Shown here: positions 11,850 through 24,085 of the stretch, one piece after another | Layout of the letters: each line of letters opens with the position of its first letter | Numbering within the stretch: position 1 is the stretch's first letter | Source of the DNA: Phytophthora sp. 'mugwort' | Taxonomy: Eukaryota > Oomycota > Peronosporomycetes > Peronosporales > Peronosporaceae | Length of the DNA stretch: 64,000 nt | Direction: 5' to 3' | Assembly (NCBI GenBank): GCA_033558025.1 | Contig: JAUCEF010000012.1 | Coordinates: 2,666,001 to 2,730,000, forward strand | Made by a program: the position numbers and the translations under genes | Notes under the pieces: model-generated | The model's input: the letters and a program-made list of their open reading frames with translations, nothing else | Told to the model about the DNA's origin: nothing | The model's database searches: none

Positions 11850-14200
11850 CCGGTAAGTGTCCACTCGGATGTGGCTGCGTTGCCGCGGAAACATGGTGGA
11901 CTTGCCGTGCCAAATCTAAGGGTCGAACTGATGGCGATGGTGGCGGTGACCGTTAACAACAAATGGGCGCTGGAATCCACACCAGAGGCTCTCGTGGTCG
12001 GCGATATGGTTACGGGAGGGCCAGTACAGTCAGAGGCCGTGGCGGCGTACATTTCGCCAAACCACGCGCCGAAGGACAAGCGAGTGCAGCTAGGATGGGG
12101 GAGAACACTCTGGACTACTGGAATGGCGGCCTGTACCGCGCACGGAGGAGTGGCGAGGCTGGAGGAGAAAGCGGAGATGGTTCGTGCTGCACTGCTTAAC
12201 GTATTTTCAAGGATTAGTGATTCCGTCGTGGAGAGGCCGACATATGTGGTTGAATACGTCGCCACTCCACAGCTCTTTGAGTCGGACTCTGATAGCGTTT
12301 GAGGAGACGCAACACGGCTGTTTCTGCAATGAATGGGTTCCGTGTATGGTCCTCACAAAAAATCCGATTGTTTACGGAACACGGACGCATTGGAACATCA
12401 AGACTAGTTTCAGAATGTTATGTGCGGCGGGGCACCAACTGAAGGACGTAATCCATTGGAGGTGGACTTCACCTGGCACGATACTTGTAACAGCACTTCA
12501 ACAGCAAGTCACAGCCGGGGTGCGTCGCCAACTTGAATTACCCACAACTACTGCAACCGGGCGACCATAGCGGCCACGTTAGGTACTTACTGGCAAGGCG
12601 GCGCCGGTACAGATTAGACGTCGGCTCACGAGTGACTATGGACTGATCGCAGGGTCACTGGATCACGCACACGGCTTGGAAGATACGGTGATACGAAATC
12701 AATGGGAGCTGTTTGAAGGCATGCAACGGGCGCTGGGGCCGACGATTACACAGCGCAGTGTACACCCACACCCTCGGCTGACACGTATGGTATGTTTCTG
12801 GGAGGGAAAGCGTGGTCCGTGGCCCGGAAGACATATAAAAGATCTTTTCCAAGTGTAGTGCCGAGAAAGGAAGACACATCACCAAGGGAAGGCAGGACAA
12901 ATGGAATGCACTAAGCACCAAGGCTGGGAGTGAGCTGGCGGTGCTGACATGGCCTAGAATCCGAAGGGTGGTGGGGCTAAACCCATGGGGGAACAGCTAC
13001 TGCTGCGTATCAAGCATCATTCACTGTCCACATTTAACCCCACTTCGGCTGACATGACTTGCCCGCATTCAATGTGCATCAGGACAAGATATGTGGACCT
13101 ATATCATGTCTTCTGGATATGCCCAGCTGCATCCACTTTGCGTGCAATGCTGTTGAAGGGATGGCGGCCAGCGGGGCTCCGAATGTCGAGTATGAGCAAG
13201 CAACTTTTACGTTGCAGGTACCGGAAATGCGAGGGGCATCACGCGGGCAACCGGGCTGGTACTTGCGGAGTTCCGGACACGGACATCACGGCTCAGGGAG
13301 ACGCAATCGAGAGGATCACGGCAGCTTACTGGGGCCTTGGAGCAGCATAATACTTACTTGCAGTCTGGCGATGGCGCGTGGCCCACTTCGACGAGCTTAA
13401 CAACGTTACTGAGGCGTACCATAAGGCAGGCTTTGCAACCCGATTACACAACGGACATGCCGACATCATGAGCGACTATTGGCCGCAAGGGCACAGACAA
13501 CAACGAGCGCGGATGAGACGGACAATCTGCGCTGCGTTGGGAGCAGATTGGGAAGGACCTCAGACAGCACTGGCTGCTGGACCGAGATGTTACGTGGTTT
13601 TCTTCGCGGGTGGGGCGACAGGAGGCTCGAACACGGGGGGATACGGCCTCGTGATTGTACAAGTGAACCGATCCACGGGCAGTCATGTAGTCAAACAGAT
13701 GGAGGGAGCACCGATCACGGGACAATGCGTTTCACCGCTATTAACGGCGCACTTAGGGCTGATGAAGAGAACGAGGGTATGTCAGCGAAACAACTGGACC
13801 CCGGTCCACATTGCAGGGAATAATGCAGTGGTGCTGACGCAGCAAGCGACACGAAACCTCCCAAGGCGAGAAGGATAGCGGACATGTACTGGAAGACACG
13901 CAGGATGGCGGACGCAATTGGTGTTGTAGGATGGACTACTTTGACGCGGGACTACAACACTGTGGCACATGCATTGGTGCCCGCCAATAAGGATGGCATA
14001 GCGCGGGAATGGGCTGACCATGGGGGCCAGGCCAGGACCAGATTAGGCGGGAACTCGCCGCACACGTCCAGAACGATTACAGCAGTGGCTTACTGCACAC
14101 CGGGCAGACGTCACTTCGGAGATCGCGGTGGGCACAGTGTAACCACGAGGGGAGCGATCACACCTAGGTGCGTAGCACAAACCTGATCGCAACACCATCG
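11850..14200 (+). pseudogene. LINE (non-LTR retrotransposon) 3' part: RT tail, zinc knuckle, RNase H, decayed
   Basis: The segment LPRKHGGLAVPNLRVELMAM near 11880-11935 is the 'GGLAVP' block at the end of the reverse transcriptase domain of oomycete LINEs. Near 13070-13130 a cysteine/histidine block (TCPHSMC...YHVFWICPAA) matches the zinc-binding segment between RT and RNase H. Near 13590-13670, CYVVFFAGGATGG and GGYGLVIVQV match the first strands of RNase H, with the catalytic Asp of 'FDGG' changed to Ala. The frame is broken in many places. The 5' RT and endonuclease parts are absent. Confidence 0.75.
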
Positions 14201-15428
14201 ATTGCTGGCATGGCTCTCGTAGTAAATGGACATTTGGTGGCGTTAATAGTTCTAAATGACATTAATGTACCTCATTGCAAAACAAATAAGTGTCCACTCG
14301 GCCAGAACGTAAATGGCTTTACGGGAGGTGTCACAATCATGGCGCACCCGTATTTCCGATTCTTACTGTATTATATGTATTATTGTGCCTTCATCGATTC
14401 TGCGCTCGTGATTATGGCGTTACTATATCTCGTTCTGAGGTCTAAATCCGGGCGAATTATGATAATTCCATCCTAAATCTGAAGAGGCCTTCAATAAATA
14501 TTCGCAAAGCGACGACCAAACGGGTGGCTCACAAAAATAAACGCCACGGGTAAGCGAAGCAGGCGACCGCGCACGGGCCTCCTAACATCAACGACACCGT
14601 GCTGTCATACGGCTGTACTAATATTTGTGTCTGTATCCTCTCTACCTACTGTGCTATCTGTGCTTCACTTGTGCTGCGTGTGTGTCTTGTATTATTATGT
14701 GCCCCTTGTGTTGCTTGTATACCAGGTCATCGCTCGGCTCGTTGCCGCTAAACTTGTGCAAACGGTTAAGGGCTGTTGTGCAGTATTTTGCCTCCATGGT
14801 GCGTATGTGTAAGCGCAGAGGCTCACGACGACGACATCGCTCCCTTTGCTATCTGCCGACGTGCCCCAAGGATTGAATCGTCTTGAAGAGTACCGTACGT
14901 GTCGATTTATGCGCACTTCTACAGACGTTTACAACTCGAACGTTACCCGACATGCATTCTTGTGATATATCGTGTACAGTGCTCTGACAACACTGTGATG
15001 AGGCAGCGGCACCCCTTGTATACTCTCCTCTCCACTGCCGCCGCGTACAGCGGCACTACGCAGTCAGTAGTCATCACCTCGAAGACGAGTACCGTAATAT
15101 ATCAACTCAATGCACTGCTGCTGCGTTCTCCCGTTGATCACTTCATACAAGGTTATCTGTGTAACGCATTTGGAGTTGTACAAGCAAGTTAGAGGCATCT
15201 CAAGCTACGCATACATGATCCCCAACGCAATAATTGGTATGCTTGCACTCGTATTTTGATTGATATTATGCCAAAGCTAATACGAAGAATACTTTTGGCT
15301 TAGCAGAACAATGAATCTTCCATTTCCAAAATCGTTGTCTGTAATTTTGACACTGAAAGTCGGCATACCGTTCGGTACCAGCAGAACGAGCTACGGAGCG
15401 CCACAGCAGCTACAGCTTGCGCTTGAAG
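14201..15428. other. No recognisable gene
   Basis: Only short open frames are present and none has a family signature. It may include the 3' tail of the LINE. Confidence 0.3.
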
Positions 15429-15639
15429 ACGATACCTCGGTTTTCGCGCCCGTGTTCGTAGGCTGGTAGAGAAAATGAAGGAGATTGAATGGCCGGAAGC
15501 CGGGCCTATTCTGCTAAAGCCAACCACCAGTGCCTTACAGTCCAAGTTCGTTGCATTAGCGAAATCTGACCAAGAGCTGCTAGTGCAGCTGTCGTCCGTT
15601 TGGTTCTTTGCTGCCAAAAGGAAGGCCGGGTACGAATAA
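15429..15639 (+). pseudogene. Unrecognised coding remnant
   Basis: An open stretch of about 70 codons (RRLVEKMKEIEWPEAGPIL ... FFAAKRKAGYE) ends in TAA at 15637-15639. It has protein-like composition with amphipathic segments but no start codon near its beginning, and I do not recognise the family. It may be the tail of another degraded mobile-element protein. Confidence 0.25.
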
Positions 15640-16329
15640 GGTGGCGTAATGAGATGCAGGGTCTGAGTGCTCATGTTATTTTTGCATAATGTTACGTGTA
15701 GCCAAGCATCGTTCAAGCTCGAGCTTTTCATTTACGTCAGCAAAGTCACTGCATTTACGACAATACGCCGAGCAACAGTGGGGCGTGTTGCAGCTGCTGC
15801 ATCCCTGATCGACGAACACCTCGGCGCACTTCCGGTGGAGCGACAACTGGGCGACGCGACGCGACCGTACTGGGCGGCAACCCATGTTAGGCAGCCCGAT
15901 CAAACGCCCCTGTCTATTCCTGTAAACCCTATGTTTAAGCAGCTGCAGCGCATTGATGACTTCAGCGAGAGGCGGAAAACGAGAACCATCAGCGCGCGGT
16001 TCCACGGAATTTGCTACGGTTCGTTGCAGATTGAACAAAGGCGTGATTTCGCTAGATTTGAACGTTTCAGACCTACGAGCACCCCTAGAGCTGCCAGACT
16101 ACAGCCTACGACCACCATATCGGCCTCCTGTTCCAAGCAGAAGCCCATCTGTTAACGTTCAGGATACCGACCACATGTGCCGATACCAGCTTGTAGTAGG
16201 GATACTAACGATGGAGCAATATATTTTGCCTAGCGGAAAAAGCAGCTTTTGTTCAGATCTTGAAATCCGTATCAACAGTGCTCTTAGCGATTAAGACCGA
16301 CATTCTCGCTTTTCTTTTTACTGTACCAG
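15640..16329. other. No recognisable gene
   Basis: Overlapping open frames occur on both strands (plus 15667-16155, minus 15676-16038), without recognisable motifs. Confidence 0.3.
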
Positions 16330-17399
16330 GGCCACACGTGCGGTTCTAAGTGGGTCTTCGCGAAAAGCCAATGGTGCGTGTCGAGTCAGCCAGCGTTTCA
16401 GTAGCGAAAATCCGACTTCGATGGGATTGAGCTGCGGCGAGTAGCGAGGTAGAAATAAAGGAGTAGGCTCCCACGACTATGAACGAGGTCTTCCAACTCT
16501 CAGTACATGTGGATTTTTGCATTGTTAAGGCTGACGATGGATCTAATGCACACACGAAAATATTAGCAGAGTTCTGTCATATTTATAATCAGGAGAACTT
16601 ACCTTGGTAAAGGCCACGGATTGAGATATGGTGCGATTTTGCGACGAAAAAAATCGTGAAATGCATTTCTGTCGAAGGTCCCTGAAGTTGTTTCTCAAGC
16701 AAAGAACCCTGTTACGCCAAAAGCTGCCACAATTGAAAGCCGCTCGCCGCGACTGAACGGGAGGGAAACAATTGCTGGTGTATTTCGACGCGACCATGCA
16801 TACTTTCTCAGAGCATCTCTACCATCCTTCGAGGTTTCATCAATAAAAACTAACTGATCTGGCCTGCTGAAATACAGCTGTAACTTTGATGAAAACCTTC
16901 AAGTTTTACAGGACCGCTTTCGCGTGCACGCTTAGTCAGTACTTTTCTGGTAATTGTTTTAGGGCAAATCTAAGCAATCGCCGAAATGTGGGAGTGGAAT
17001 TGCTTAGCGTGTTGCCAAATGCTCCCTCACTACCTTTTGAAGTTCCTCTAAGTAAAAGCATGGATGCACGCGTACATAGTTCTCTACGAAGTCCATTGCG
17101 TATTTAGGCCACCTAGCCGACTTGGTCTTTCCATCTTCAGGCAGTACGTTTCCTTTGGTTTTAAAGAGCCCATGCCACTTTTCAATAGATCGAACAGACA
17201 CGCCCAACACGCAGGCAACAACTGCCATACTAATGCCATACATATACAATAGCACTATCGCCCGCCATTCAGATCTGTACAGACCGTCATGGCAGGCTCT
17301 TACCACACACACACACACACACACACTGTAATGTAAAGTGACGCTGGGTGAAGCGTTAGTGACGCTGATTACAGGCAAAGTTGCCAACGAATGCCGCAA
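16330..17399 (-). pseudogene. Tc1/IS630-like DDE transposase, frameshifted
   Basis: On the minus strand, the N-terminal part (17330-17004) has a helix-turn-helix region with YRSEWRAIVLLYMYG and VLGVSVRSIEKW. This is followed by a segment of the type VRVHPCFYLEELQ, as in IS630/Tc1-like transposases of oomycetes. Near 16460-16375 another frame reads FLPRYSPQLNPIEVGFSLLK, the 'YSPxLNPIE' block carrying the last acidic catalytic residue. Frames change between the blocks, so the gene is dead. Terminal inverted repeats were not identified. Confidence 0.75.
17303..17326. repeat. (CA)n microsatellite
   Basis: An uninterrupted CA dinucleotide run of about 24 bases lies at the 5' edge of the transposase remnant. 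Confidence 0.9.
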
Positions 17400-17710
17400 A
17401 GCAACCGGCCAATCCAGTCTGCGCCTGTTAAAAGGAACTATTTTGCACCCAAATCATATTTAGGGGATATTTCGATGATAGAAGCGGTCTAGAAAAATAT
17501 AAAAATGATTAGGGTTGGCTCTAATTCGAGCCAAAATCCGTGAAAGGCACAATAAAATTTGTCCCAGATTACTGTGCAGACTTGTGATAACGGTTAGTGA
17601 TGGGATCATGAAGCCACACGCGCTCTGAAATGCATATCTCGAAGGAACATGAACTGATTGCATTAGCCAAAGTCCTGCCATGCAACGCTAGAGTTGACAT
17701 TTACACAGAG
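17400..17710. other. No recognisable gene
   Basis: AT-rich spacer downstream of CE3; nothing recognised. Confidence 0.4.
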
Positions 17711-17806
17711 CAGCACTTTCAAAGTAGTACAAGTAAAGCCTCGAAAGAATACACATAGCAGCACTTTCAAAGTAGTACAAGTAAAGCCTCGAAAGAATAC
17801 ACATAG
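17711..17806. repeat. 48-bp tandem duplication
   Basis: A 48-bp unit starting cagcactttcaaagtagtac is present twice back to back, identical between copies, about 35 bp beyond the CE3 stop codon. Confidence 0.9.
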
Positions 17807-17840
17807 CACTCCTTGTACATCTATTGATATCTGTGTGCGT

Positions 17841-18167
17841 CTAGCTGGTGGCATTGTATAGACTGTGGATGTATGCGATTGCCTCTGCGCGGAACAGATC
17901 CGGCTCAATATAGGCGAAGTCCGTCACATTGATGTCGAACACAATGTTCTGCGGATCTTCGAGTGAGTATTGCGGCCAGTCGACGTCCGTGACCCCGTTG
18001 TTGTTGGGCGTCTGGTCCACAATGAAGCTCACCCACATGCGGGTCATCACGCGCGCGAGCTGCTTGAAACTCTCCGGTTTGTTCAGGAACGGGTCCGTCG
18101 CCACCGACGTGTTGTAGCCGTCGCCGAGCAGGTTATAGAACACGAATGCGACCTCGGTGAGAAGTGG
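17841..18167 (-). pseudogene. Carboxylesterase CE3, detached 3' part
   Basis: On the minus strand the segment TEVAFVFYNLLGDGYN is followed by about 85 residues ending SLYNATS and a TAG stop at 17843-17841. It is the C-terminal part of a type-B carboxylesterase and parallels the detached CE1 end at 50813-51103. Directly upstream the sequence changes at 18167/18168 into the first codons of a Polinton ORF. The matching N-terminal part lies 25.2 kb away at 43401-44756 on the same strand. The gene was therefore split by an insertion at the region coding for the catalytic histidine. Confidence 0.85.
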
Positions 18168-18203
18168 AAGCTCACGTTCTTTCTTTAAACAGCCTGCACA
18201 CAT
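18168..18203 (-). pseudogene. Cysteine-rich small Polinton ORF, first 12 codons only
   Basis: It begins MCAGCLKKEREL, as in the complete ORF at 58325, and then runs directly into CE3 sequence. Upstream is CTATATA at 18212-18218, the promoter-like motif. The rest of this ORF is at 43108-43400. Confidence 0.85.
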
Positions 18204-18336
18204 TATTATATCTATATATCAAGTCAGATATTTACAAAAATATCATTAAAAATATATCGAATGATATACCGAGTCAAAAGCTTACAGAGGATGTCTCTAT
18301 CAAACTTATTTACAAGCTAATTATGACTCATTTTTT

Positions 18337-19410
18337 TTAACCCCAATACTCCTTTTCAAGGGTAAATCTCTTATTTTTGTTGATCAATCGGAGATTATCT
18401 TGCGGTTCCCAGGAATCAGGTTCATTACCAAGCCATCTCACCAGATATTTGTACTTTCCAGAGCGTATCTTTTTGTGATCCAAGATCTTCTCCGCCTCAA
18501 GAATATCACCTCGATTAATAGTAGCATTCGTAGTCTCTGATTTAACCATTTTAAGATCGTTTGGTGCCTTGTAGAGGGTATGACCATTTTTTGAGCGAAT
18601 TTGGACTCGGTATCCATCAATTCCAACGATCGTATAGACGGCTTTGCTCCATCGAGCAGCTTCTTTATCAAACGTCTGCTTCTTAAGTCGATATAGCACA
18701 TTTGCTCCGACTTCGAACTCATTTTCAACTCTCTCTGCTTCACCTTGATTATGTTCCAGCTCTGACCCGATGACTTTACCTTTGGCCTCGTTTGGGGTCA
18801 TTTTAATCGAGCGATGAAACGTGCTATTATAGTTTTCGATAACATCGCTGATAAGCTTTTGCGGTATCCTCTTGGGAGACATTTTAGTTAGTCTCTGCTT
18901 CAAAGTCCTGTTGAATCGTTCGATTTTACCCATGGTTCCATGATCACCTGGTTCGTTGTTGTAGTGCTCCATTTTCTTAGTTTGGAAGAATTCTTGAGCC
19001 TGTGAGTTCATGAACTCGCTTCCATTATCGCTTGTCAGGATATCAAGTGTGTGAAGGTGAACAAATGCTTTAAGCGCTGCTAATACAGTTGCTGCCGTCT
19101 TGTTTGATAAGAGCTTTGCGTACCCCAACCTTGAGTTGATGTTGATAGCAGTCAAAATTGGTCGTTTCTCCCAAAACGCAAGATCCATTTGCCACGAATT
19201 GGGGTTGTGTGAAGCTATTTTGAAGCCATCAAATCGCTTCTTCTGATCCTGAAATCGTTGAATATCGGTCTGGTTAGCATACCACTCCTTTACGATTCTG
19301 ATAGTAATCTCAGGATCTAACTCCTTTGCCTTCTGATACAGAGCTTGAGTACCGATAAAACCGGGTTTTGGATCATAGTAGAGTTTTTTCAGTAGATCTT
19401 GAAAAGACAT
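18337..19410 (-). CDS. Retrovirus-like DDE integrase with chromodomain (copy A)
   Basis: An intact 357-residue protein. The rve core shows D76 (WQMDLAFW), D128 (ILTSDNGSEF) and E164 (GKIERFNRT), giving the typical D-x35-E spacing. A chromodomain lies at about residues 303-345 (EAEKILDHKK ... YLVRWLGN ... SWEPQDNLRL). The enzyme inserts the linear element into chromosomes and makes the 6-bp duplication seen at CE1; the chromodomain probably reads histone marks to choose targets. It differs from the copy C protein (57128-58201) at only a few residues, such as Asp versus Gly before NLRL. It lies just downstream of the polymerase. Confidence 0.95.
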   Translation of the reverse strand: MSFQDLLKKLYYDPKPGFIGTQALYQKAKELDPEITIRIVKEWYANQTDIQRFQDQKKRFDGFKIASHNPNSWQMDLAFWEKRPILTAININSRLGYAKLLSNKTAATVLAALKAFVHLHTLDILTSDNGSEFMNSQAQEFFQTKKMEHYNNEPGDHGTMGKIERFNRTLKQRLTKMSPKRIPQKLISDVIENYNSTFHRSIKMTPNEAKGKVIGSELEHNQGEAERVENEFEVGANVLYRLKKQTFDKEAARWSKAVYTIVGIDGYRVQIRSKNGHTLYKAPNDLKMVKSETTNATINRGDILEAEKILDHKKIRSGKYKYLVRWLGNEPDSWEPQDNLRLINKNKRFTLEKEYWG

Positions 19411-19458
19411 GATCCTATATTTAGAGGGAAAAAATAAGTATCAGTTCGATATATCCCC

Positions 19459-22400
19459 TTAGACATTCAGCGGAATCGTTGAAATACCGTCCGACATTAC
19501 CCGGCGCTTATCATAGTAGTAATTGAGCGCTGTTTTGGTTTGAGTATAGGTAATGATCGATTTGGTTTCTTTCGATAGTCTGAAACCCTTGTAGTACCCC
19601 GAAGTGTGATGCGGTCCCGTACAACTGTCTCGAAACCATCTGGGTTAAGTACATCAATATTGCGACCACGCCCCTGCTGTATACCCTTAGCACTGACTTT
19701 GATCTTGTGCTCCTCGTCCGGTAGGTAGCAGATGTAGTTCTTAGAGGATAATGAGACCATTGCATCACCTCACCACTCTTCCTTGAATAGACCAGGCGTG
19801 CGGCGGTCGAACTTGGCTACCTCAGCGTTGTAGTCTCGCGGGAATCACTCATACTTATGCTCATCGAAGTGATCACGTAGTTTAGGCTTGATGCATTCTT
19901 TGAATGGGTTATCGCAGCTGAATGCGATATAGCCACTATCCGTGTCCATCTCCTGATATTGAAAGTCTGAACGATCGAAGTAAAAGTCGATACAGTCATA
20001 GTAAAACTGAAGCATGCGTAGCTTAGCGAGCTGATAGATAGCAATCGATAAATGGATCGGGTTCTTGTTGTTGAGGCGACGCTTTTTCATCGTAATCTCA
20101 CAAGAATCATTAAGCTCCTCCAACCCGTGGAACGTAAAAAGTGTTCGATCTTGCTCTTAATAGCTTTGTCGCTCGACTCATACTTGACCTCTTTGTGCTT
20201 GCTCATATCCATTCCAGATCGACCAAAAGCACTGTTGCCTACAAGTTTCATCATCTCAGCAATCATCGCCTTCGACTTATCAACATCACCCTCTCGTCGA
20301 GCGTTTGATACAGCCTCCATAAAAGGAATAAAAGCCTTGTGAAAGCTGGCCTTAATAAAGCAGTAAGTCTTGGTGATCTCCAAACCGTGGGAAAGATACC
20401 ATTTAAGCAAAGGTGCGTATATGAGAATCTTTTCACCAAAGTAGCTACCTATAAGCTTACGAGCTGGTTTTGCTCGGCTTTGCTTACGTGCCTCGTTGTA
20501 CTTGTACATGTGATGACCAATGACACTCTCATCAGCACAATCGATTAGCGTGTTTTTGAAAATTGGGGTCATCTCACTGAAGTAGTCTTTAAGATGGTCT
20601 GGAGTTTGAATATCGCATTCAAGGAATCCGAAAATCTTATCAGCAACGATGTCCTCGACAATGCCATCATAAGCCTCGATCGTAGTCAATCGTCCGCATG
20701 GCATCTCATTACCAAGTGCCCATAGGTATAGAGCGTTAGCATCGTATCCGATAATTTTCTTACAGAGCTTACCTCCGCGAATATTTGTCTCATTGCGCTT
20801 AGCGTAGCGATTAATGATAATAGATGGGCCTCCAGCAATGTTGGCCTTCATCTTAGCGTAGATGTCCTTTTCCTCCTTATCAATGCTATACACCAATCTG
20901 TCCGAGTTGAACTCAAGCAACTTCTTATAGCGGAATCCCTTGAGCGACATGTCCTTACGAGCGGTGTTGCACTTGAAACAGCTAACCAATATGTTGCCAT
21001 CGATGTGTCCAAGCTTGTTGTTGATACGGTCTGCTGAAGCGGTATCGACGGTCAGCTGACAGTAACATAAACCACACAGATACTTTTGCTTTGCAGCAAT
21101 GTATCCAAGTGATCAAGTGTCATACCAAATTCACGCTTTGCCTTAGCATCCTGACTCTTGTAGCCGCCCATGCGCTGGGGTGGGAATTGGAATGCGTTAG
21201 CAGGTGTCTTATCCGGGTATTGGAGATTGTTGAAGCAGGTCTGATACATAACCTTTTCACTAAGTCCAGGTAGCGACACTCCATCTGCAAACATATCCAG
21301 ATCGAAACGCATGAATAGCTCGCGCTGGGCTTTGATAGCCTTGATGAATGGAACTACATCGAGATTGTTGTACCATACCAGTAGGTCCTTGATGGATTTC
21401 ATCTCATAGTACCCCCACACGAACTTCACTCGCTCGTAGTCATCATCGGTGATGCTTGTTCCACGGAGCTTGCTGTCAAAAGCTGACTTAGGCGGGATAG
21501 TAGTCTGGTTGAGTACATTGAACGCGGTGATGTACTCATACGGGAAAAGACCCTTGCCAAGACCACAGACACATCTAATTTTGTCATCACATTTGCAGCC
21601 ACCGAGATATGTCGTAAGATACTTATCGTAGCTGGTACCAGCTGGTACATAGTTGCTAATATCGAGCATTTTCATGTTCGATGTAGCGATGCACATGTAG
21701 CTGGGGTTCTTGATAACAGATTTGATGTTGTCAGTACCCATGATGGTGAATAAGTCGCTCTTAATCAAGTTGATATCGTATCGACCCGAATTGAAGCCGA
21801 ATACTGGTACCTGATCAATCTGCTGTTTAAGTCTTCCGTAGTCGGACCTCTGCTTACGAAAGCCAAGACTGCTATGGAAGTGAAAGAAGCTATCATACTT
21901 CCCTTCTTTAATCCAACTCTCCACATCAGACATCTTGTACTTTTTACCAAGCTTGACGCCTGGAATTTCCATACCTGTCAGACCGTGGGCATTGATGATT
22001 TTTTGCAGAAGCGACTTATACTTATCGACATTGTACTGTTGGATCTTCACCGATACATCACCAATGTATTTGAACATCCATAAGCAACATCTTTGGATCG
22101 TCATTTACAAAACAGCGCACCTCCTCGGTTAAGCTATCAGCTACGGATACAGACACCGGAATGTGTTCGTTCGTGAAGACAGTATTCTCCCCGTGTTGAG
22201 TCGCCGTAGGCTTAAGGATTGCCTCAAAGTCATAAACAATGAAGTGGTCGATGTACTGGTTAGCATCCTTAACGGAATACTTTGTAAGCAGTGATCGAAT
22301 CGCGTTAGGAGCTGGCTTGTAGATAGTTGGCTCAGCGGGGAAGCTCTCAATATTAACAAGCTCGCACTGATTTTTCTTGTGATTTTTAAATCTTTCACCA

Positions 22401-23442
22401 CTCACAAAAATCATTTCACACTTGGGGCACTGATACTTAGACTGAAGCATATCGATGCTCTTGATGTAGAGAGCGTGATTTTCGTGTGATAGAATATCCA
22501 TCGCTTCATACCCCTTGTCCGACCTACGAATGCATTCCACATTTCCGGTAGCTACATCCACGCTATATACGTTAATACCGAGTTGCAAGCAGTCCTCAAT
22601 CTCATCGAGCTGTAGTAGGTCAATAGGCTTGAAGCTTCTAAATAGGCTCAACGTATAATTAACCCCCTTGAAAGAGCAGTAGCGCTTGAATGCCTCCTTC
22701 ACTCGAGACTGAATTCTGCGAGGATCCTTCTTAGCGCTCTGGAATGTGTGCCAGGCGATGCAGTGGAAGACGCACTTGTTGTTGGTCTTAGGGAAGTTGA
22801 TTACATGCTTGTTTTCGCGGATAACCTTAGGAATAACAGCATCGCTATCCCCAAGAGCATGGTCGCGATGATAGACAAAAATCTTGAATGCAGTGATCGC
22901 CTTAAGCTTATATCCGGAGCTGGGGTAGTTCAGCTTGTCAGCCAACTCCATAGACCGAATTTCCGAAATCACCTTCTTTCGAATATCCGCCTTGCTGTTG
23001 ATTGCGACAGGCTTATTGAATACATAAGTGTTAGCGAGATTTGGGTAGAAGTAGCGAGTGTCATCAGGATCAGTGTTGCTCACAAGTTCGTACCCAAGAG
23101 CAATATTACCTTAAAAGCACTTGCCTGGGTCGAAAGAACGTTCTCGAGCTTATCGTAGAAATCAGTAGCCTCGATACCCTCATATAGGTGTGATTCCATG
23201 TGATTACCAGTGTAAAAACGGTACTTGGGATCAGCCTTATAGTCAGGCGACATATGCTTCTCAAGGGTTTCAACTGAAACATCGTACTGCTTAGCCACCA
23301 ATTTCTTGTTCATTGAACGTGAAATGTTGCTAACATATACCATCTTACCAGTTCTACCTCGAACCCTAACCCTGTAGCTGCTACCCCATTTGACAGCTTG
23401 GATATTTAATCTCTTTAATCTTGCGAGTTCGTATGCAAACAT
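19459..23442 (-). pseudogene. Protein-primed family B DNA polymerase, frameshifted (copy A)
   Basis: About 1,330 codons are spread over six open segments. In order: an N-terminal domain, a CPKC...H zinc-finger-like block, exonuclease motifs VYDFEAIL and NSGRYD, an HNH-like insert (see 55465), motif A DANALYLWAL, motif B KLVGNSAFG, motif C DTDSGY and the thumb motif KGIQQG. The C-terminus ends at TAA 19459. The frame changes near 23090, 22075 and 21070 also occur in copy C. A 2-base insertion near 20140 is private to copy A. In-frame TGA codons follow KYE and EEW near the C-terminus. The enzyme replicates the element from its terminal repeats; this copy cannot make it. Confidence 0.92.
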
Positions 23443-23469
23443 ATTGCCTATATATCTTTGTCGATATTA

Positions 23470-23540
23470 ATCTGGTGAGAATCGACTTTATAATTATCGG
23501 ACCTTATACCAGGATCGACTTTATATTGGGGCTGACTTTA
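23470..23540 (-). promoter_or_regulatory. Repeated TATAAAGTC boxes before the polymerase gene
   Basis: Four near-copies of TATAAAGTC or TATAAGGTC are spaced through about 65 bp between the small basic ORF and the polymerase start. Copy C has the same array at 52998-53060. They may be polymerase promoter elements; this is inference. Confidence 0.4.
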
Positions 23541-23774
23541 TATCTGAGAAAAAAAAAAGTAATTAGTAAGTTCGCTTTGGTTAAGTTCGCTTTGGCTAAG
23601 TTCTGATTTACTTAAGTAATTCTTCTTCTTACGGGCACAAATTTCTTCGCGATTCTTCTCATCATATTCTCGCTGCTTAGCCAGTCGCGTTTCCCTTGTT
23701 TTTAGATAGTACCGCTTTTGAGCGGCTTTGATTCGCTCTTTGTTAAGTTCGTATTGTTCAGGTGAGTACGTCAT
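23538..23774 (-). CDS. Small basic ORF of unknown function (copy A)
   Basis: 78 residues, rich in Lys/Arg/Glu (NKERIKAAQKRYY, KQREYDEKNREEI), predicted helical. It ends with a short SELSQSELNQSELT repeat. The copy C version (52767-53036) diverges at the C-terminus because a homopolymer differs in length. It starts after an AATATACAAAG element like the one before the copy D minor capsid gene. Such basic helical ORFs are common in large DNA viruses, but I cannot name a family; nucleic acid binding is a guess. Confidence 0.5.
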   Translation of the reverse strand: MTYSPEQYELNKERIKAAQKRYYLKTRETRLAKQREYDEKNREEICARKKKNYLSKSELSQSELNQSELTNYFFFSQI

Positions 23775-24085
23775 CTTTGTATATTACTAACTTCATATTT
23801 ATCAGGAATAAAATATTATAATAGAAGTCAAAGCTCCGCATTCATTACTTTTTATGCCTACTTCGAAGCGTATTACTAATCTACATATCGCTTGCACCCC
23901 TGCGGTCTTACGGCGAACAGTATGCCACGCTTTTCAAACAACTCCGGCATCCTTTGCCGCATTAAGCTTGTCGCTTGCTCTCTGCAATGAGGCCTTGGCT
24001 CCACATTTTTGTCAGCCTCCTCCAAACTACCCGAAAGTCCGACGACTACCGACTTTAAAAAGTGTGGACCACATCGTGTAATTTC

